Source: Saltatorellus ferox
GTDB lineage: Bacteria; Planctomycetota; UBA1135; GCA-002686595
Assembly (NCBI GenBank): GCA_007751475.1
Contig: CP036434.1
Location: 4,779,524-4,843,523 of the forward strand
Length of the DNA: 64,000 bases
Direction of reading: 5' to 3'
The number at the start of each line of letters is the position of its first letter. The first letter of the stretch is position 1. Below are positions 1 through 9,262 of the stretch, piece by piece. The notes under the pieces were generated by a model. It was not told the DNA's origin. It saw nothing but the letters and a program-made list of their open reading frames with translations, and did not search any database. Both the position numbers and the translations under genes were made by a program.

Positions 1-490
1 CGAGATCGTAGTTGCCTTCGGTCGTGTAAAACTTGACGGCAAAGCCTCGCACGTCGCGCGCGGTGTCGGGGGATCCCTTGCTCCCCGCGACCGTCGAGAA
101 GCGAACGAATACATCCGTCTTCACGCCAGGCTGCAAGAAGGCTGCCTTGGTCAGCGGCGCATTTTTTCCGTAGGCCTCGAAGTACCCGTGCGCCGCGTAG
201 CCGCGAGCGTGCACCGCACGCTCCGGAATGCGCTCATGGTCGAAGTGCGTGATCTTCTCACGCATGAAGGAGTCTTCGATCAACTGCGGCCCGCGGGGCC
301 CTACCGTCAGGGTGTTCTGATGGTCGGCGATGGGTACGCCTTGGTTCGATGTGAGGACTTCACCCGTGGTGGTCTGGTGGGGCTCACCGCCCTCGCCCAC
401 TTGCATCTTGGCCGCGGCCTGTCGGCCCGTGCTCCGGGACTTCTTGCTTCTTGCGTTCTCGCGGGTGTTCTTCTTGGGTGCGTTCGCCAT
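1..490 (-). CDS. katE: Catalase, large-subunit (HPII/KatE-like), N-terminal part cut by the window edge
   Basis: Minus-strand reading from ATG at 490 gives a Lys/Arg-rich N-terminus (MANAPKKNTRENARSKK) followed by an unmistakable catalase core start: NQGVPIADHQNTLTVGPRGP, then REKITHFDHERIPERAVHARG, AAHGYFEAYG and FVRFSTVAGSKGSPDTARDVRG. The VHARG segment carries the family's distal catalytic His. The frame is open to base 1, so about 163 residues are present and the rest lies outside the window. Catalases convert hydrogen peroxide to water and oxygen using haem; the basic N-terminal extension and motif order fit clade 2 (large) catalases. A GGAGAA ribosome-binding site lies about 12 nt upstream. 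The neighbouring ferritin-like gene (742-1230, same strand) fits an oxidative-stress context, although a terminator separates them. Confidence 0.9.
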   Translation of the reverse strand, partial: MANAPKKNTRENARSKKSRSTGRQAAAKMQVGEGGEPHQTTTGEVLTSNQGVPIADHQNTLTVGPRGPQLIEDSFMREKITHFDHERIPERAVHARGYAAHGYFEAYGKNAPLTKAAFLQPGVKTDVFVRFSTVAGSKGSPDTARDVRGFAVKFYTTEGNYDL

Positions 491-697
491 GATCGAGGTG
501 CTGTTCTCCGGGAAGTGACCTACTCGCGCCCCGCCCCGAACGTTCGAGGGCAGGAGCCGGTAGAGCTTCACTCTTCCCTTGGAGTTCAGAGAAACCTAAA
601 AACGGCGTGGACTGTGGAAGCAGACGTCGCGGGAGCAGCCTGCGGTCGGTGCCCTGCTGCTTCGTCCGCGAGCCAAATCTCTCCTCGCAACGCGATC

Positions 698-731
698 ACC
701 CGCCTACCGACCTTCCGTCAGGTAGGCGGGT
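698..731 (-). terminator. Hairpin terminator between the ferritin-like gene and the catalase gene
   Basis: Perfect 11-bp inverted repeat (ACCCGCCTACC at 698-708, GGTAGGCGGGT at 721-731) with a 12-nt loop. It lies 11 bp past the stop codon of the minus-strand ferritin-like gene and about 208 bp upstream of the catalase start. There is no clear T-run, so it may act as a weak or factor-assisted terminator. Confidence 0.6.
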
Positions 732-741
732 CGGGATCGGA

Positions 742-1230
742 TCAGGCGACCGCTGCGTCCTTGTTGATCGAGGAGGCGAGCTTGGTCAACTTCTTGTCGG
801 TCGACTCCTCTTCGTCGAGGATCGCGCCGATCAACTTCTTGACGTCGGTCAGATCGAGCACCTCCGCCCACTGACACATGGTCCCGTAGGTGGCGATCTC
901 GTAGTGCTCGACCTTCTGCGCGGCGGCGATCAGGAGAGCGTCCCGAACGCAGCCTGCGTCGTTCTCTTCGATGATTTCTTCACCTTCTTCGATGAGGCCC
1001 TTGATGGCCTCGCAGGTCTTGGCCCTCGGCTTCAGGTCCAGAAGCCCGAACACCTTCTCGAGCTGCTCGACCTGTGTGATGGTCTCTTTCGCATGGCCCT
1101 CGAAGGCTGCGGTCAGTTCATCGTTCTCTGCGGCTTTTGCCATCTTGGGAATGGCCTTGGTGAGCTGTTTCTCAGCGAAGTAGATGTCTCGGAGGAGGTC
1201 AACGAATGCGGAATGAAGATTCTGTGCCAT
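742..1230 (-). CDS. YciE/YciF family ferroxidase-like protein (DUF892)
   Basis: This 162-residue protein starts MAQNLHSAFVDLLRDIYFAEKQL and continues KAIPKMAKAAENDEL, then GHAKETITQVEQLEKVF, the pattern of the DUF892 (YciE/YciF) ferritin-like four-helix family. Glu and His residues of the expected di-iron site are visible (YFAEKQL, GHAKET, AQKVEHYEIA, ILDEEESTDKKL). Family length is normally 160-170 residues, so it looks complete. These proteins are stress-induced and structurally resemble small ferritins; their exact reaction is poorly defined. It is followed by a hairpin terminator and then the catalase gene on the same strand, suggesting a peroxide/iron stress locus. Confidence 0.9.
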   Translation of the reverse strand: MAQNLHSAFVDLLRDIYFAEKQLTKAIPKMAKAAENDELTAAFEGHAKETITQVEQLEKVFGLLDLKPRAKTCEAIKGLIEEGEEIIEENDAGCVRDALLIAAAQKVEHYEIATYGTMCQWAEVLDLTDVKKLIGAILDEEESTDKKLTKLASSINKDAAVA

Positions 1231-1310
1231 GCGCGCAGCTCAGCTCCGCCCACTAAAACCTGGCTCCGAGCCGGATGAAATCCAGGTCACCCTGCCACTT
1301 CATCGGCGGG

Positions 1311-1700
1311 TCACTGGAAAATGACCGACAGACCCTTGGTGCCATTCGAGCTGCTCATGCCGCCCAGGCCGTCACGGAACCAGACCTGAGAGTCTCAGGT
1401 GTCGCCGGGCATCGCGGCCACGATGCCGGCGCCAACAAGATCTCTCTCGCCCTGGAACTGCTGAGCGAGCAAGGTGAGAATCAGGGGCTCCGCGGTCACG
1501 GCGGCTGCTCCCGTCGCTGTGGCGATACAGGAGGACGAAGCCGCGTCGTTGCGACTCGTCACAGCCCTGGCCCTGGAGGTCCCCGAAGATCGGGAGGCCG
1601 GCCGTCGGGACCTCACCATGGAGCATGGCCGGATCCTCCTCGCCGCCAAAACTGCCGAAGAAGTATCGCTCCAACCACACCGACCCCCGCGGAGACGAAT
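1311..1700 (-). pseudogene. Decayed C-terminal end of a secreted planctomycete protein
   Basis: On the minus strand, the last codons before the TGA at 1311-1313 read QVWFRDGLGGMSSSNGTKGL, and just upstream AGIVAAMPGDT. This matches the end of the C-terminal domain carried intact by several genes in this window (GDTWxFQxWxRD ... SNxTxGLxV). Where the consensus Trp codon is expected after PGDT there is an in-frame TGA. Upstream, the expected NLCLGG/IGR motifs cannot be read in one frame. I call it a relic of a gene of the 2065-3759 type. A TGA read-through or sequencing error is possible but does not explain the loss of the upstream motifs. Confidence 0.5.
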
Positions 1701-2064
1701 CGACGCCATGACGAGCACAACGCTCGCCCTCGGGATCGCCGTTCTCGCGCTGACGGACGCTGCGAAGAGCGCGACCGACCAGAGCTCTTGGCGGCCATGG
1801 ACGGCGACCAGATCGCCCCCAATCCGTAGCCGCGTCCAGGCCGGCGCGAAGGGCGGCTTAAGGAGCACGAAGAGGGGCCGGTCAGGAATCCCCATCGACT
1901 GCCCCAATATGAGCACAGTCCCTATACGAACTTCGTTTAGGCAAAATGCGGGAAGATCCGGGAGGGGCCGCCTTGGCGCTCTGCGCCACAGCCCAATAAG
2001 CTACAGGCCTACGGTGCTCCCCCAGGTGAGCGCTTCGCCATTTTTCCCTCCTGACTCCTTCCTC

Positions 2065-3759
2065 ATGAAGTCTGCAAATCGCTTCCTCTTCACCTCTCTC
2101 ACGCTCGCAATGAGCGGTGTCGCCTTCGGCCAGGCCGATGAGTGCGTCAACGCAACCGACCTCGGTACGGGCCCCGCCACGGCTCCGTTCGACACGAACT
2201 TCGCTGTCGACACGATGGCTCCCGCCACGACGAGCCCCGGCAGCGCCTGCTTCCTTTCCGACGACGTCTGGTTCAAGTACACCGCTTCGGCCGACGGCAC
2301 CGCAACGTTCAGCACGTGCGGCTCAGCGCTCGACACCGAGATCGGCGTCTACGAAGGATCTGACTGCTCAACGTTCACGAACCTCGGCTGCAACGACGAC
2401 TCCTGCGGCCTCCAGAGCGAAGTGACGGTCCCCGTCACCATGGGCAACGTTTACCACGTTCAGATCGGCCACTGGAACACCACGTCGGGGACCTACGGCG
2501 CCGGAATGGTCACGATCACCGAGACCCCGAGCGGCGGCGGACCGACGAACGACACCTGCTTGAGCCCGGACACGGCGACTGTGGGCACGATCACGTACGA
2601 CAACACGATGGCCACGAGCTCTGGCTTCAACGGTGGTGGCAGCTGCTCTACCGGCGCGAACTCGAACAACCAGGACCTGTTCTATACGTTCACCCCTGCT
2701 GACGGCGGCACGTACCAGATCGACACCCAAGGTTCGACCTTCGACACGAAGCTCTCGGTCCACGACGGATCTGACTGCATGGCGACCTGCCTCGCGTACG
2801 ACGACGATGGCGGCTCTGGCCTCCAGAGCCTCATCACCCTCGAGCTGAATGCAGGACAGACCGTCCTCATCCAGGCCGGTGCCTTCAGCAGCAACAGCGG
2901 CATGGGCATGCTCAACATCGCCCAGACCGGTACGTTCTGCGACACCCCGGATGGCCTCGAAAGCAACACGGACTGCGCGACTGCAGCCCCGCTCGTCGAC
3001 GGAACCTACACGGGCCTGAACGTTTCGGATGCGGACCAGGACTACTACGCGGTCACCCTTGCGGACGGCGCGACGCTTGACGCCTCGATCCTCTTCCTGA
3101 ACGCGAACGCTGACATCGACCTTTACCTTTGGGATCCGGCCGTCGGTTGCGACACCAACGTCGTCGGCACCGGTGGTCCCTGGCTCGTCCGCGGGTTCTC
3201 CGCGACGGACGACGAGACGATCTCGTACACGAACATGACCGGCGCCACCCAGTGCCTCATCATGGAAGTGGACGTCTTCTCGACCGGCGACTGCAACCGC
3301 TACGACCTCGTGCTTTCCGGTACCGGTGACGGTGGCGTCGGTGCGAAGTACTGCCTGGCCAACCCGAACTCGACGGGCGTCCCGGCTTCGCTGAGCGGCT
3401 CCGGTAGCGCCGATCTCATCGCCAACGACCTCGTTCTCACGACGACGGACCTCCCGGCCAACGCCTTCGGATTCGTCATCGCGAGCCTCGACCGCGGCTT
3501 CGTGCCGCTCGCTGGCATGGGCGCTGGCAACCTCTGCCTCGGCGGCGACATCGGTCGCGGCGTCGGCGGCCAGATCTACAACAGCGGTGCAACGGGCACG
3601 ATCACCGCGAACGTCGACTGGACCGCTCTCCCCACGCCGACCGGCACGGTGGCTGCAATCTCCGGTGACACCTGGAACTTCCAGACCTGGTCGCGTGACT
3701 CCGTGATGGGCATCGCCACGAGCAACCTGTCGAACGGTCTCGCCGTTACGGTTCAGTAG
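2065..3759 (+). CDS. Secreted protein with pre-peptidase-like beta domains and the shared C-terminal domain
   Basis: The ATG at 2065 opens a signal peptide (MKSANRFLFTSLTLAMSGVAFGQ, cleavage after AFG likely), giving a 564-residue secreted protein. Two consecutive domains begin ADECVNATDLGTG and NDTCLSPDTATVG and contain DVWFKYTASADGTATFSTCGS and DLFYTFTPADGGTYQIDTQGS. This resembles bacterial pre-peptidase C-terminal-like beta-sandwiches. A third domain has DADQDYYAVTLADGATL. From about residue 430 the shared C-terminal domain begins (KYCLANPNSTGVP, NLCLGGDIGR, SGDTWNFQTWSRD, SNLSNGLAV). Paired Cys residues suggest disulfides. A strong terminator follows at 3834. No catalytic motif was recognised, so a structural or binding surface role is an inference. 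In-frame sequence upstream of 2065 is not protein-like. Confidence 0.85.
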   Translation: MKSANRFLFTSLTLAMSGVAFGQADECVNATDLGTGPATAPFDTNFAVDTMAPATTSPGSACFLSDDVWFKYTASADGTATFSTCGSALDTEIGVYEGSDCSTFTNLGCNDDSCGLQSEVTVPVTMGNVYHVQIGHWNTTSGTYGAGMVTITETPSGGGPTNDTCLSPDTATVGTITYDNTMATSSGFNGGGSCSTGANSNNQDLFYTFTPADGGTYQIDTQGSTFDTKLSVHDGSDCMATCLAYDDDGGSGLQSLITLELNAGQTVLIQAGAFSSNSGMGMLNIAQTGTFCDTPDGLESNTDCATAAPLVDGTYTGLNVSDADQDYYAVTLADGATLDASILFLNANADIDLYLWDPAVGCDTNVVGTGGPWLVRGFSATDDETISYTNMTGATQCLIMEVDVFSTGDCNRYDLVLSGTGDGGVGAKYCLANPNSTGVPASLSGSGSADLIANDLVLTTTDLPANAFGFVIASLDRGFVPLAGMGAGNLCLGGDIGRGVGGQIYNSGATGTITANVDWTALPTPTGTVAAISGDTWNFQTWSRDSVMGIATSNLSNGLAVTVQ

Positions 3760-3833
3760 TCTCTATAGGCAAGTGACGCGGCGGAGCAGATCCGGCGCAT
3801 CTAGTTGCCCTGAATCAGAGCACTGGCCCTGAG

Positions 3834-3871
3834 GCGCCGGCCGATCTCGTGAGAGATCGGCCGGCGCTTTT
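3834..3871 (+). terminator. Rho-independent terminator after the 2065-3759 gene
   Basis: A perfect 15-bp stem (3834-3848 with 3853-3867), a 4-nt GTGA loop and a following TTTT at 3868-3871, 75 bp past the stop codon. Confidence 0.85.
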
Positions 3872-3951
3872 CATGGGTGAGTTTGCCCGCGTGGTGGGCC
3901 ATGAGGACAAGAGAGGGATACACTCCGAGAGGGCCTCCCCACCTCGCACCG

Positions 3952-5355
3952 ATGACCAAAGCTCCCGTACTCATTCTCGCCGCGGCAGTCCTGGGTGGCA
4001 GCCTTGCATTCCTGGCCTGGAAGTCGAAGCGCGACATGCTCGCAGAAGACACCGCAGGAACCCCGGATACCATTTCGTTGGCCGAGTCCGGCGGAGAACG
4101 TGCGCCAGGTCAAGCCCATCCTGAGACCGAAGACCCGCACCTCGCGGGGATCGACCCCATCCCCCCGAAGCGCACCGGTTCGATGGGCGGCATGGCGAAG
4201 AGCTGGGAGATCATCCCGATGAACCAGTCGGGCCAGCTCCTGAAGGATGCATCGGTCCGCGCGGCCTTGACCGGCGAGAGCCAGCAGGAAGAGCTGACCG
4301 GGACCGGGCGCATCAGATGGACGGATGTAACGTCCGGAGTCTGGACGGTTACCGTCGAGGCCGAGGGCCTTCCGATCTGGAACAAGACGCTGACGCTTTA
4401 CGAGGAGGACGTCGCGCGGACGACCGCGCGCCTGGGCGACGGCATTCACGTCGAGGGGACGATCGTCGACCTGGACGGTAAGCCGGTGAGCGCCGTGCTC
4501 GCGTACCTGCTTCCGTTCGGCACCAATCACCCGCGTCGTGAGGACATGGTTCGAGAGAACGGTGAGGCGAATGGCAAGCTGATCCCGAACAACGGCGCCA
4601 TCGCGTTCAAGACCGGTGCGAAGGGCCAGTTCAAGGCGGTCTTGCCCAAGGCCGGGAAGTGGCGGGTCTCCGTCGGCCCCCCGGGAGCGGCCCGCTGGAC
4701 GCAGCCGAGTGGCACGGACCTCGTGAACGGTGGGCCGGAGACCGTCATCGTCACGATTCCCGCCGCCTCGACGCTGCGGCTCTCCTTCGGAGAGAACCTG
4801 GAGGAGCTTCCATCCGAAGTGATGGTCTACGCATTCGATCCTTCAGGCGGAGGCCAAGCCGCCGGAAGGAGGTTCGATGGCTCGGGCCGGTCGGGCAAGG
4901 ACTCCGAAGATGAGTCGAACAAGCCACTCACCGAAGAGGCCTTCGAGGCTCTCCCTCTGGCCGAGCGGCAAGCGATCAAGGATCGGATCGTCCGCGGCGA
5001 ACTCCAGGGCATCGAGGACTGGCAGCCCGCCGCGGAAGCTCCTTCCACGCCGGAATCCCCGATGGACGCAGGCTGGCGTGCCATCCGCTCGTCTCGTCCC
5101 AGTCCGATGGGCCAAGTTCTGATCAAGGGACTTCCGACCGATCAAGACCTCCGCTTCCTGTTCGTGCGAGGGAGCGAGCGGATCGCCACGCCCGGCGCCC
5201 ATCGACTCAAGGAAGGCATCGAGACGGTGGGGGTCGTCACCCTGCCGCCGGCGGGCACGGCTCCGCCCCAGGGCACCGACTTACGCGCACACCTCAGGAT
5301 GGAGTCGATCGAAACCGGCGCCGCTGCCAGGAAAGTAGGCGTCGTCTGGGAGTAG
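3952..5355 (+). CDS. Membrane-anchored carboxypeptidase-regulatory-like domain protein
   Basis: The chosen start MTKAPVLILAAAVLGGSLAFLAWKSKRD begins with an uncleaved hydrophobic anchor, so the remaining ~440 residues should be extracytoplasmic. After a low-complexity linker, a segment around residues 100-140 reads LLKDASVRAALTGES and GRIRWTDVTSGVWTVTVEAEG. A second from about 160 reads GIHVEGTIVDLDGKPVSAVLAYL and KTGAKGQFKAVLPKAGKWRVSV. This is the G-x-V-x-D-x-x-G-x-P ... G-x-F pattern of carboxypeptidase-regulatory-like (CarboxypepD_reg) Ig-like folds. Codons upstream of 3952 read through the terminator region and are unlikely to be translated. No enzymatic motif was seen. Comparable domains occur in the sigma-factor fusion at 48193 and in the pseudogene at 21455. 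Confidence 0.75.
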   Translation: MTKAPVLILAAAVLGGSLAFLAWKSKRDMLAEDTAGTPDTISLAESGGERAPGQAHPETEDPHLAGIDPIPPKRTGSMGGMAKSWEIIPMNQSGQLLKDASVRAALTGESQQEELTGTGRIRWTDVTSGVWTVTVEAEGLPIWNKTLTLYEEDVARTTARLGDGIHVEGTIVDLDGKPVSAVLAYLLPFGTNHPRREDMVRENGEANGKLIPNNGAIAFKTGAKGQFKAVLPKAGKWRVSVGPPGAARWTQPSGTDLVNGGPETVIVTIPAASTLRLSFGENLEELPSEVMVYAFDPSGGGQAAGRRFDGSGRSGKDSEDESNKPLTEEAFEALPLAERQAIKDRIVRGELQGIEDWQPAAEAPSTPESPMDAGWRAIRSSRPSPMGQVLIKGLPTDQDLRFLFVRGSERIATPGAHRLKEGIETVGVVTLPPAGTAPPQGTDLRAHLRMESIETGAAARKVGVVWE

Positions 5356-5379
5356 AGGCATGGGGCTTTGCGGTGCGCC

Positions 5380-5760
5380 AAGCTCGCCCGATCTCACCCT
5401 TTCCGAACGGCAATTCCGATTCGCTTCGCCCCCACCTGCGGCCAACCTCCTCCCTGAGAGTGCTGGCTGATCCCACCATCAGCGATTGTCCGATGGCCCG
5501 CGCGCCGCTCTGCCGCGGCGCCCCCCTTCCTGAAGGCCAGCCGCATCTGAGTCGGCACGGCCGGGGAGGCAACCGGTATTCGGACCTCGGACTCAAGCGG
5601 TGGTGAGCGGCTCGGCCCTCGCTGTGCCTGCCGCCCTCGGCGCCGTCCGAACCACCGGGCGCGGCACCACCTGTTCACCCAGCGTGACCGCCAAAGCCTG
5701 CACCCCTAGCTACGTAGGCGGATGCGCACAGGAATGCGGCGCGAGCGCCGCGAATCACCG
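5380..5760 (-). mobile_element. Old, degenerate IS91-family terminus relic
   Basis: The stretch follows, with many substitutions, the order of blocks seen at the constant end of the IS91 copies in this window: CTCGCCCGAT, a CGAACGGCA block, a GTGCTGGCTGAT block, GCCCGCGCGCCGCTCT, GGTATTCGGACCTCGG, AACCACCGGGCGCGGCACCACC, and finally GCGGCGCGAGCGCCGC. No transposase frame survives. It is clearly older than the copies at 28-63 kb. Confidence 0.65.
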
Positions 5761-5859
5761 CCCAGGTAGAGGAATCGCCAGGGCAGTCTGCGCCACCTGT
5801 GTCCCGCCGCAGGAGGAAGATTTCCAGAGAGGCGATGAGCGAGTCGATGCCTCTTCAGC

Positions 5860-6116
5860 GCCCGAATCCTGGCAGCGCTCGCGAATCCGCATTCTCTGGC
5901 GCAGACTCCTCGCCTGAATCAATCATCCAACTGCGTCGCCAGTGCGCCCAAACGGCGTCAGGGCAAGAAAGTCGACCGAATGAAGCGGAGGCGGGCCCGT
6001 AGGCCCGGTGAGCATCCACGACAGGAGCCCGCGAAGAGCGCGGAGGCCGCAGGCCAACGTCTGACGCCGCCACGGCGCCGTTGGGGCGCGCTGGCGGTTT
6101 CATCTCGCGAATCATG
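5860..6116. repeat. Dispersed intergenic repeat segments without a gene
   Basis: Bases 5860-5950 resemble 18418-18510 (an AATCCTGGC...GCTCGCG...GCATTCT...GCAGACTCC block). Bases 6088-6116 match 19899-19927 with one mismatch (core TTTCATCTCGCGAATCATG). Both partner segments also sit next to IS91 or MITE relics, so these look like pieces of older mobile or rearranged DNA. No coding region is supported between 5356 and 6287. Confidence 0.45.
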
Positions 6117-6286
6117 CAGGCGAGTTGCTGCGGGGCAGGTGGTCGGCTGGGATCCGATCCAGCGCACGCGCCGATCTTTTCCAGAATCAAGGGCTCTACA
6201 CATGAACAGGAGCGGGGTACCGTACAGGCAGAGTGCTTGGCGTCTTCCCGCCACGCGCTGGCCCTATTCACAAGGCTTTCCCGACC

Positions 6287-8080
6287 ATGCTCAGCTCCAT
6301 TCCGCCACTTCAGCGCGCGGCTCTCGCGGCTCTTTCTCTTTCGTTGCTCGCTAGCAGCCTGCAGGCTTCCGCGGCGGGCCAGACGATCCTCCGCGTCAAC
6401 GGCTCGCTGACCACCGGTGCCAACGACGGCACGACCTGGCCCAACGCCTTCCGCGGCCCCCATGCCCTCAACGCGGCGCTCGCCGCCGCAGGCTCCCTCC
6501 CCGGCTCCAGCTCCACCAAGGTGTTCGTGGCCGAGGGCACCTACACTCCATCCGACACGCTGGACCGCTCGGCTTCCTTCGTGATCTCCGGGACAGTCTT
6601 GCTCTTCGGCGGCTTTCGCGGCGATGAACCCACCGAGTTCTTCCGCCCCGCGCGCGGATTCGCGCCCACGATCCTGTCCGGCGACCTCCAGCAGGACGAC
6701 ACCCAGCCATTCACGAACCGCGACGACAACGCTTACCACGTGGTGCGGGTCACGGACACGGGCTGGGGAACCCTCGACGGCTTCACGGTCCGTGGTGGAC
6801 ACGCGGACGATCCAGCCGCCCCGATCGGCCTTTCCGGCGGGGGCCTTTTCTGCGAGGGCCGCTGCGCGGTCGTCGACTGCCTCTTCGAGGACAACTTCGC
6901 CTCGCTCACCGGCGGCGCGATCTACTCGAGAATCGCGCCCTTGCAGGTGATGGACTCTGACTTCCTCGGCAACCAGGCAGGCGATCTAACCCCGACGCCA
7001 TCGCCGGTCGGCGGCGGTGCCGTGTACTTCGCGGGACCCGCCAGCTTGACCTACGACATGGTGATCGCGGGCTGCCGCTTCGAGCTGAATCGCACCGCAG
7101 GCGACGGAGCCGCGCTGTACCTGGGCCCAAGCGGCCACGTGGTCAACTCGATCTTCTTTCGGAACTTCGGTGCGTCAGGCTCGGCGATCTGGCTTCAAGA
7201 CTCCTCCGGGCAGGAGCCCAGGATCATGGCGTCCACGGTGACGCGCAACTCGACCGGAGCTCTGAGCGGCTTTGCGATCGACGGGTCGCCCGCCTCCGGC
7301 GTACTCGCCGTGAGCCAGTCGATCCTCTGGGGGAACATCTCCACGCCCGTGGGCCAGAGCAGTCTCAACCCCCTCTTCCTCGCCGAGAACTCGATCATCG
7401 AAGGCGGAGGCCAGGGCACGGGCATCCACGACGTGGATCCGCTCTTCGTCGACTTGATGCAAGGAGACCTCGCCCTCGCGGCAGGCTCCCCCGCCCTCGA
7501 CGCTGCGAACGATTCGCTGCTGCCCCAGATCTTTCGCCGCGCGGACGCCCAGTCCCGCCGCAGAGCCGTGGATGACCCCGGGGCGGCCAACACAGGCACC
7601 GGCGGTGCATTCATGGACTTCGGCGCTCTGGAGCGCTCCACCGCCATCAGCGGCGTGACCCGGACGTGCTTTCCTGCTGCGAACTCCACCGGCGATCACA
7701 GCAAGGTGGACGCCTTCGGCTCTCCGTCGGTCGCGCAGAACGCGCTGACCCTGACCGCCGTGGACCTGCCCACCGGAGCCTTTGGCTACTTCATCGTCAG
7801 CCGCACCACAGGCTTCGTGGTCAATCCCGGCGGCGGCCCGGGGAACCTCTGTATCGTCGGAAACATCGGACGCTTGATCGGCCCCGGACAGGTCCAGAAC
7901 AGCGGCCTCTCCGGAGTCATCTCTACCTCCATGGACCTCACGGCCATCCCGACGACCACGGGCTTCCTCCCAGGAGAGCCAGGGGACACCTGGCACTTCC
8001 AGGCCTGGCACCGAGACCTGACGACGGGTGGGCCGACCTCGTTCTTCACCGATGCGGCCTTCGTGACGCTCATTCCCTAG
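6287..8080 (+). CDS. Secreted right-handed beta-helix protein with shared C-terminal domain
   Basis: The ATG at 6287 gives a signal peptide (MLSSIPPLQRAALAALSLSLLASSLQASA). The mature protein has the hallmarks of polymorphic-outer-membrane-protein/parallel beta-helix proteins: WPNAFRGPHALNAALAAA, KVFVAEGTYTP, LLFGGFRGDE near the start, then repeated GGGLFCEG, GGAIYS, GGGAVYF, GAALYLG turns, and SPALDAANDSLLP before a typical D-x-GALE end at about residue 435. It finishes with the shared domain (CFPAANSTG, GNLCIVGNIGR, PGDTWHFQAWHRD, TSFFTDAAFVTL). Length 597 residues. It is probably surface-exposed, but no substrate can be inferred. The next in-frame upstream Met would begin in unlikely sequence. 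Confidence 0.85.
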   Translation: MLSSIPPLQRAALAALSLSLLASSLQASAAGQTILRVNGSLTTGANDGTTWPNAFRGPHALNAALAAAGSLPGSSSTKVFVAEGTYTPSDTLDRSASFVISGTVLLFGGFRGDEPTEFFRPARGFAPTILSGDLQQDDTQPFTNRDDNAYHVVRVTDTGWGTLDGFTVRGGHADDPAAPIGLSGGGLFCEGRCAVVDCLFEDNFASLTGGAIYSRIAPLQVMDSDFLGNQAGDLTPTPSPVGGGAVYFAGPASLTYDMVIAGCRFELNRTAGDGAALYLGPSGHVVNSIFFRNFGASGSAIWLQDSSGQEPRIMASTVTRNSTGALSGFAIDGSPASGVLAVSQSILWGNISTPVGQSSLNPLFLAENSIIEGGGQGTGIHDVDPLFVDLMQGDLALAAGSPALDAANDSLLPQIFRRADAQSRRRAVDDPGAANTGTGGAFMDFGALERSTAISGVTRTCFPAANSTGDHSKVDAFGSPSVAQNALTLTAVDLPTGAFGYFIVSRTTGFVVNPGGGPGNLCIVGNIGRLIGPGQVQNSGLSGVISTSMDLTAIPTTTGFLPGEPGDTWHFQAWHRDLTTGGPTSFFTDAAFVTLIP

Positions 8081-8345
8081 CCTGCGCCACAGAAGGCGGT
8101 TTCGCGAGTGCTGTCAGGAAAGGACGCGCGGCCGCGGCCTCGGATGCCGATGAACTCGCAGCCATGGAGCGAGATGCGCGTGTCCAGCTGGGACTGACTC
8201 GATGCTCTCGCGCTCATCGCGCCGACGAAACTGCCGTGTTTTTTGGCTCTTCAGCAGAATCTCTGGGCCTGAAACGCTCCCGTCCTGCGGCGAACAAGAA
8301 GCTCTGCGCCCGGAGTTGAATCCCCTGGACTCCGGAACTCCTGCC

Positions 8346-9262
8346 AATGCAACCAAAGAAGCGGAGGAGGCAGGAGGATCGAGGGGGCGCGGCGCCCCTG
8401 TGAGGGATGGGGGGATGAAAGTACGCGAGCTTGGGCCTGGCCTCCGCCTTGAGTGACGGAGGCAAGAGGTCGAGTCGCGGAGGCGAAGAGTGGGAGTCGC
8501 GAAGCCGTTCCGCCACGGGTCGCCACGGAGGCGCGAGCTACGCCTGGAGAACCCCAGTGACACGCGGGAGGTCATGGATCGTGAGCAGCCCCTTGCCCCC
8601 ACCCTTCGTCCAGCCGACTCGCAGGAGCCAGCTCTCCGCCTCCACGCTCACGCAATCGACCTTGGACGCCCCCCGCCGTTCCACAAACCCGCCAAAGGAC
8701 ATCGCGCTCGAACAAGGATCCAGAATCCCCAACCCGAGCCCGTGGTGCACATCGTTCCTGAGCACGTACTTCAAAACGTTCCGCATCTGCGTCGGCGACG
8801 CGACCACCTCCAGATGGAAGCGCTCTGCAAACACGCTCCCTTGCCTCACCCGCCCCCAAAGCCGGTTCAGCCCCAGAGCCGGTTCAGTCCCAACCCGGTA
8901 TTCAAACTCGCCATCCCCTTCGAAAGGTCAGCTGAGTTCTCCGCCTCCACGACCAGGTGCACGTCGTTGCTCATCACCGAGAACTCCACGATCCAATCCA
9001 TCAACCCCAAATGCCCTCCAAACTACACTTTAAAGCCCAAACGCGGCACTCTAGCCAAATTTCCCATCCGCCCTAAAACAGTATACTCGGCAGACCTTTC
9101 CCACCGGCCAACTCGCACTCCGCGCCCCCGAACCTCCCACTCTTGCCTCCCCGTCACAAGGCGTGGGCCAGGGCCAAGCTCGCCCCCTCCCACCTATCCA
9201 TCCCTCCCAAGGCCGCCGCGCCTCCCAAGCTCCCGCTCCTCCCGCTTCCTTGGTTGCCTCGG
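8346..9262 (-). mobile_element. RAYT unit 1: REP-type tyrosine transposase relic inside long inverted repeats
   Basis: The two ends are imperfect inverted copies: TGCAACCAAAGAAGCGGAGG at 8346 faces the reverse complement CCGCTTCCTTGGTTGC near 9240-9255, and inside each lies a GCGAGCTTGG(G/C)CCTGGCC block. The same arrangement in the opposite orientation occurs at 33644-34634. Between the ends lies a degraded RAYT-like reading frame on the minus strand. The conserved palindrome-rich ends and the HUH-type transposase type fit the REP/RAYT system. Confidence 0.65.
8538..9030 (-). pseudogene. REP-associated tyrosine transposase (Y1/HUH, IS200-like fold), broken
   Basis: Minus-strand pieces read FSVMSNDVHLVVEAENSADL, then LSKGMASLNTGLGLNRLWG, then after a short tandem duplication of CTGAACCGGCT and a frameshift, GSVFAERFHLEVVASPTQMR and NVLKYVLRNDVHHGLGLG. 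This is the RAYT pattern (HUH, LNRLWGRxGxVFAxRyH, RNxLxYVLxN). The expected H-U-H is D-V-H here, the N-terminus is missing, and the frame is broken, so it is inactive. Confidence 0.7.

Noticed and set aside
1474..2064. Extension of the 2065-3759 gene to an upstream Met
   Set aside because: The upstream part overlaps the antisense relic at 1311-1700 and lacks protein-like composition, while 2065 begins a proper signal peptide.
3801..3818. MITE copy near 3801
   Set aside because: Only CTAG plus about 16 bp resembles the MITE left end, with one inserted T; too short to call.
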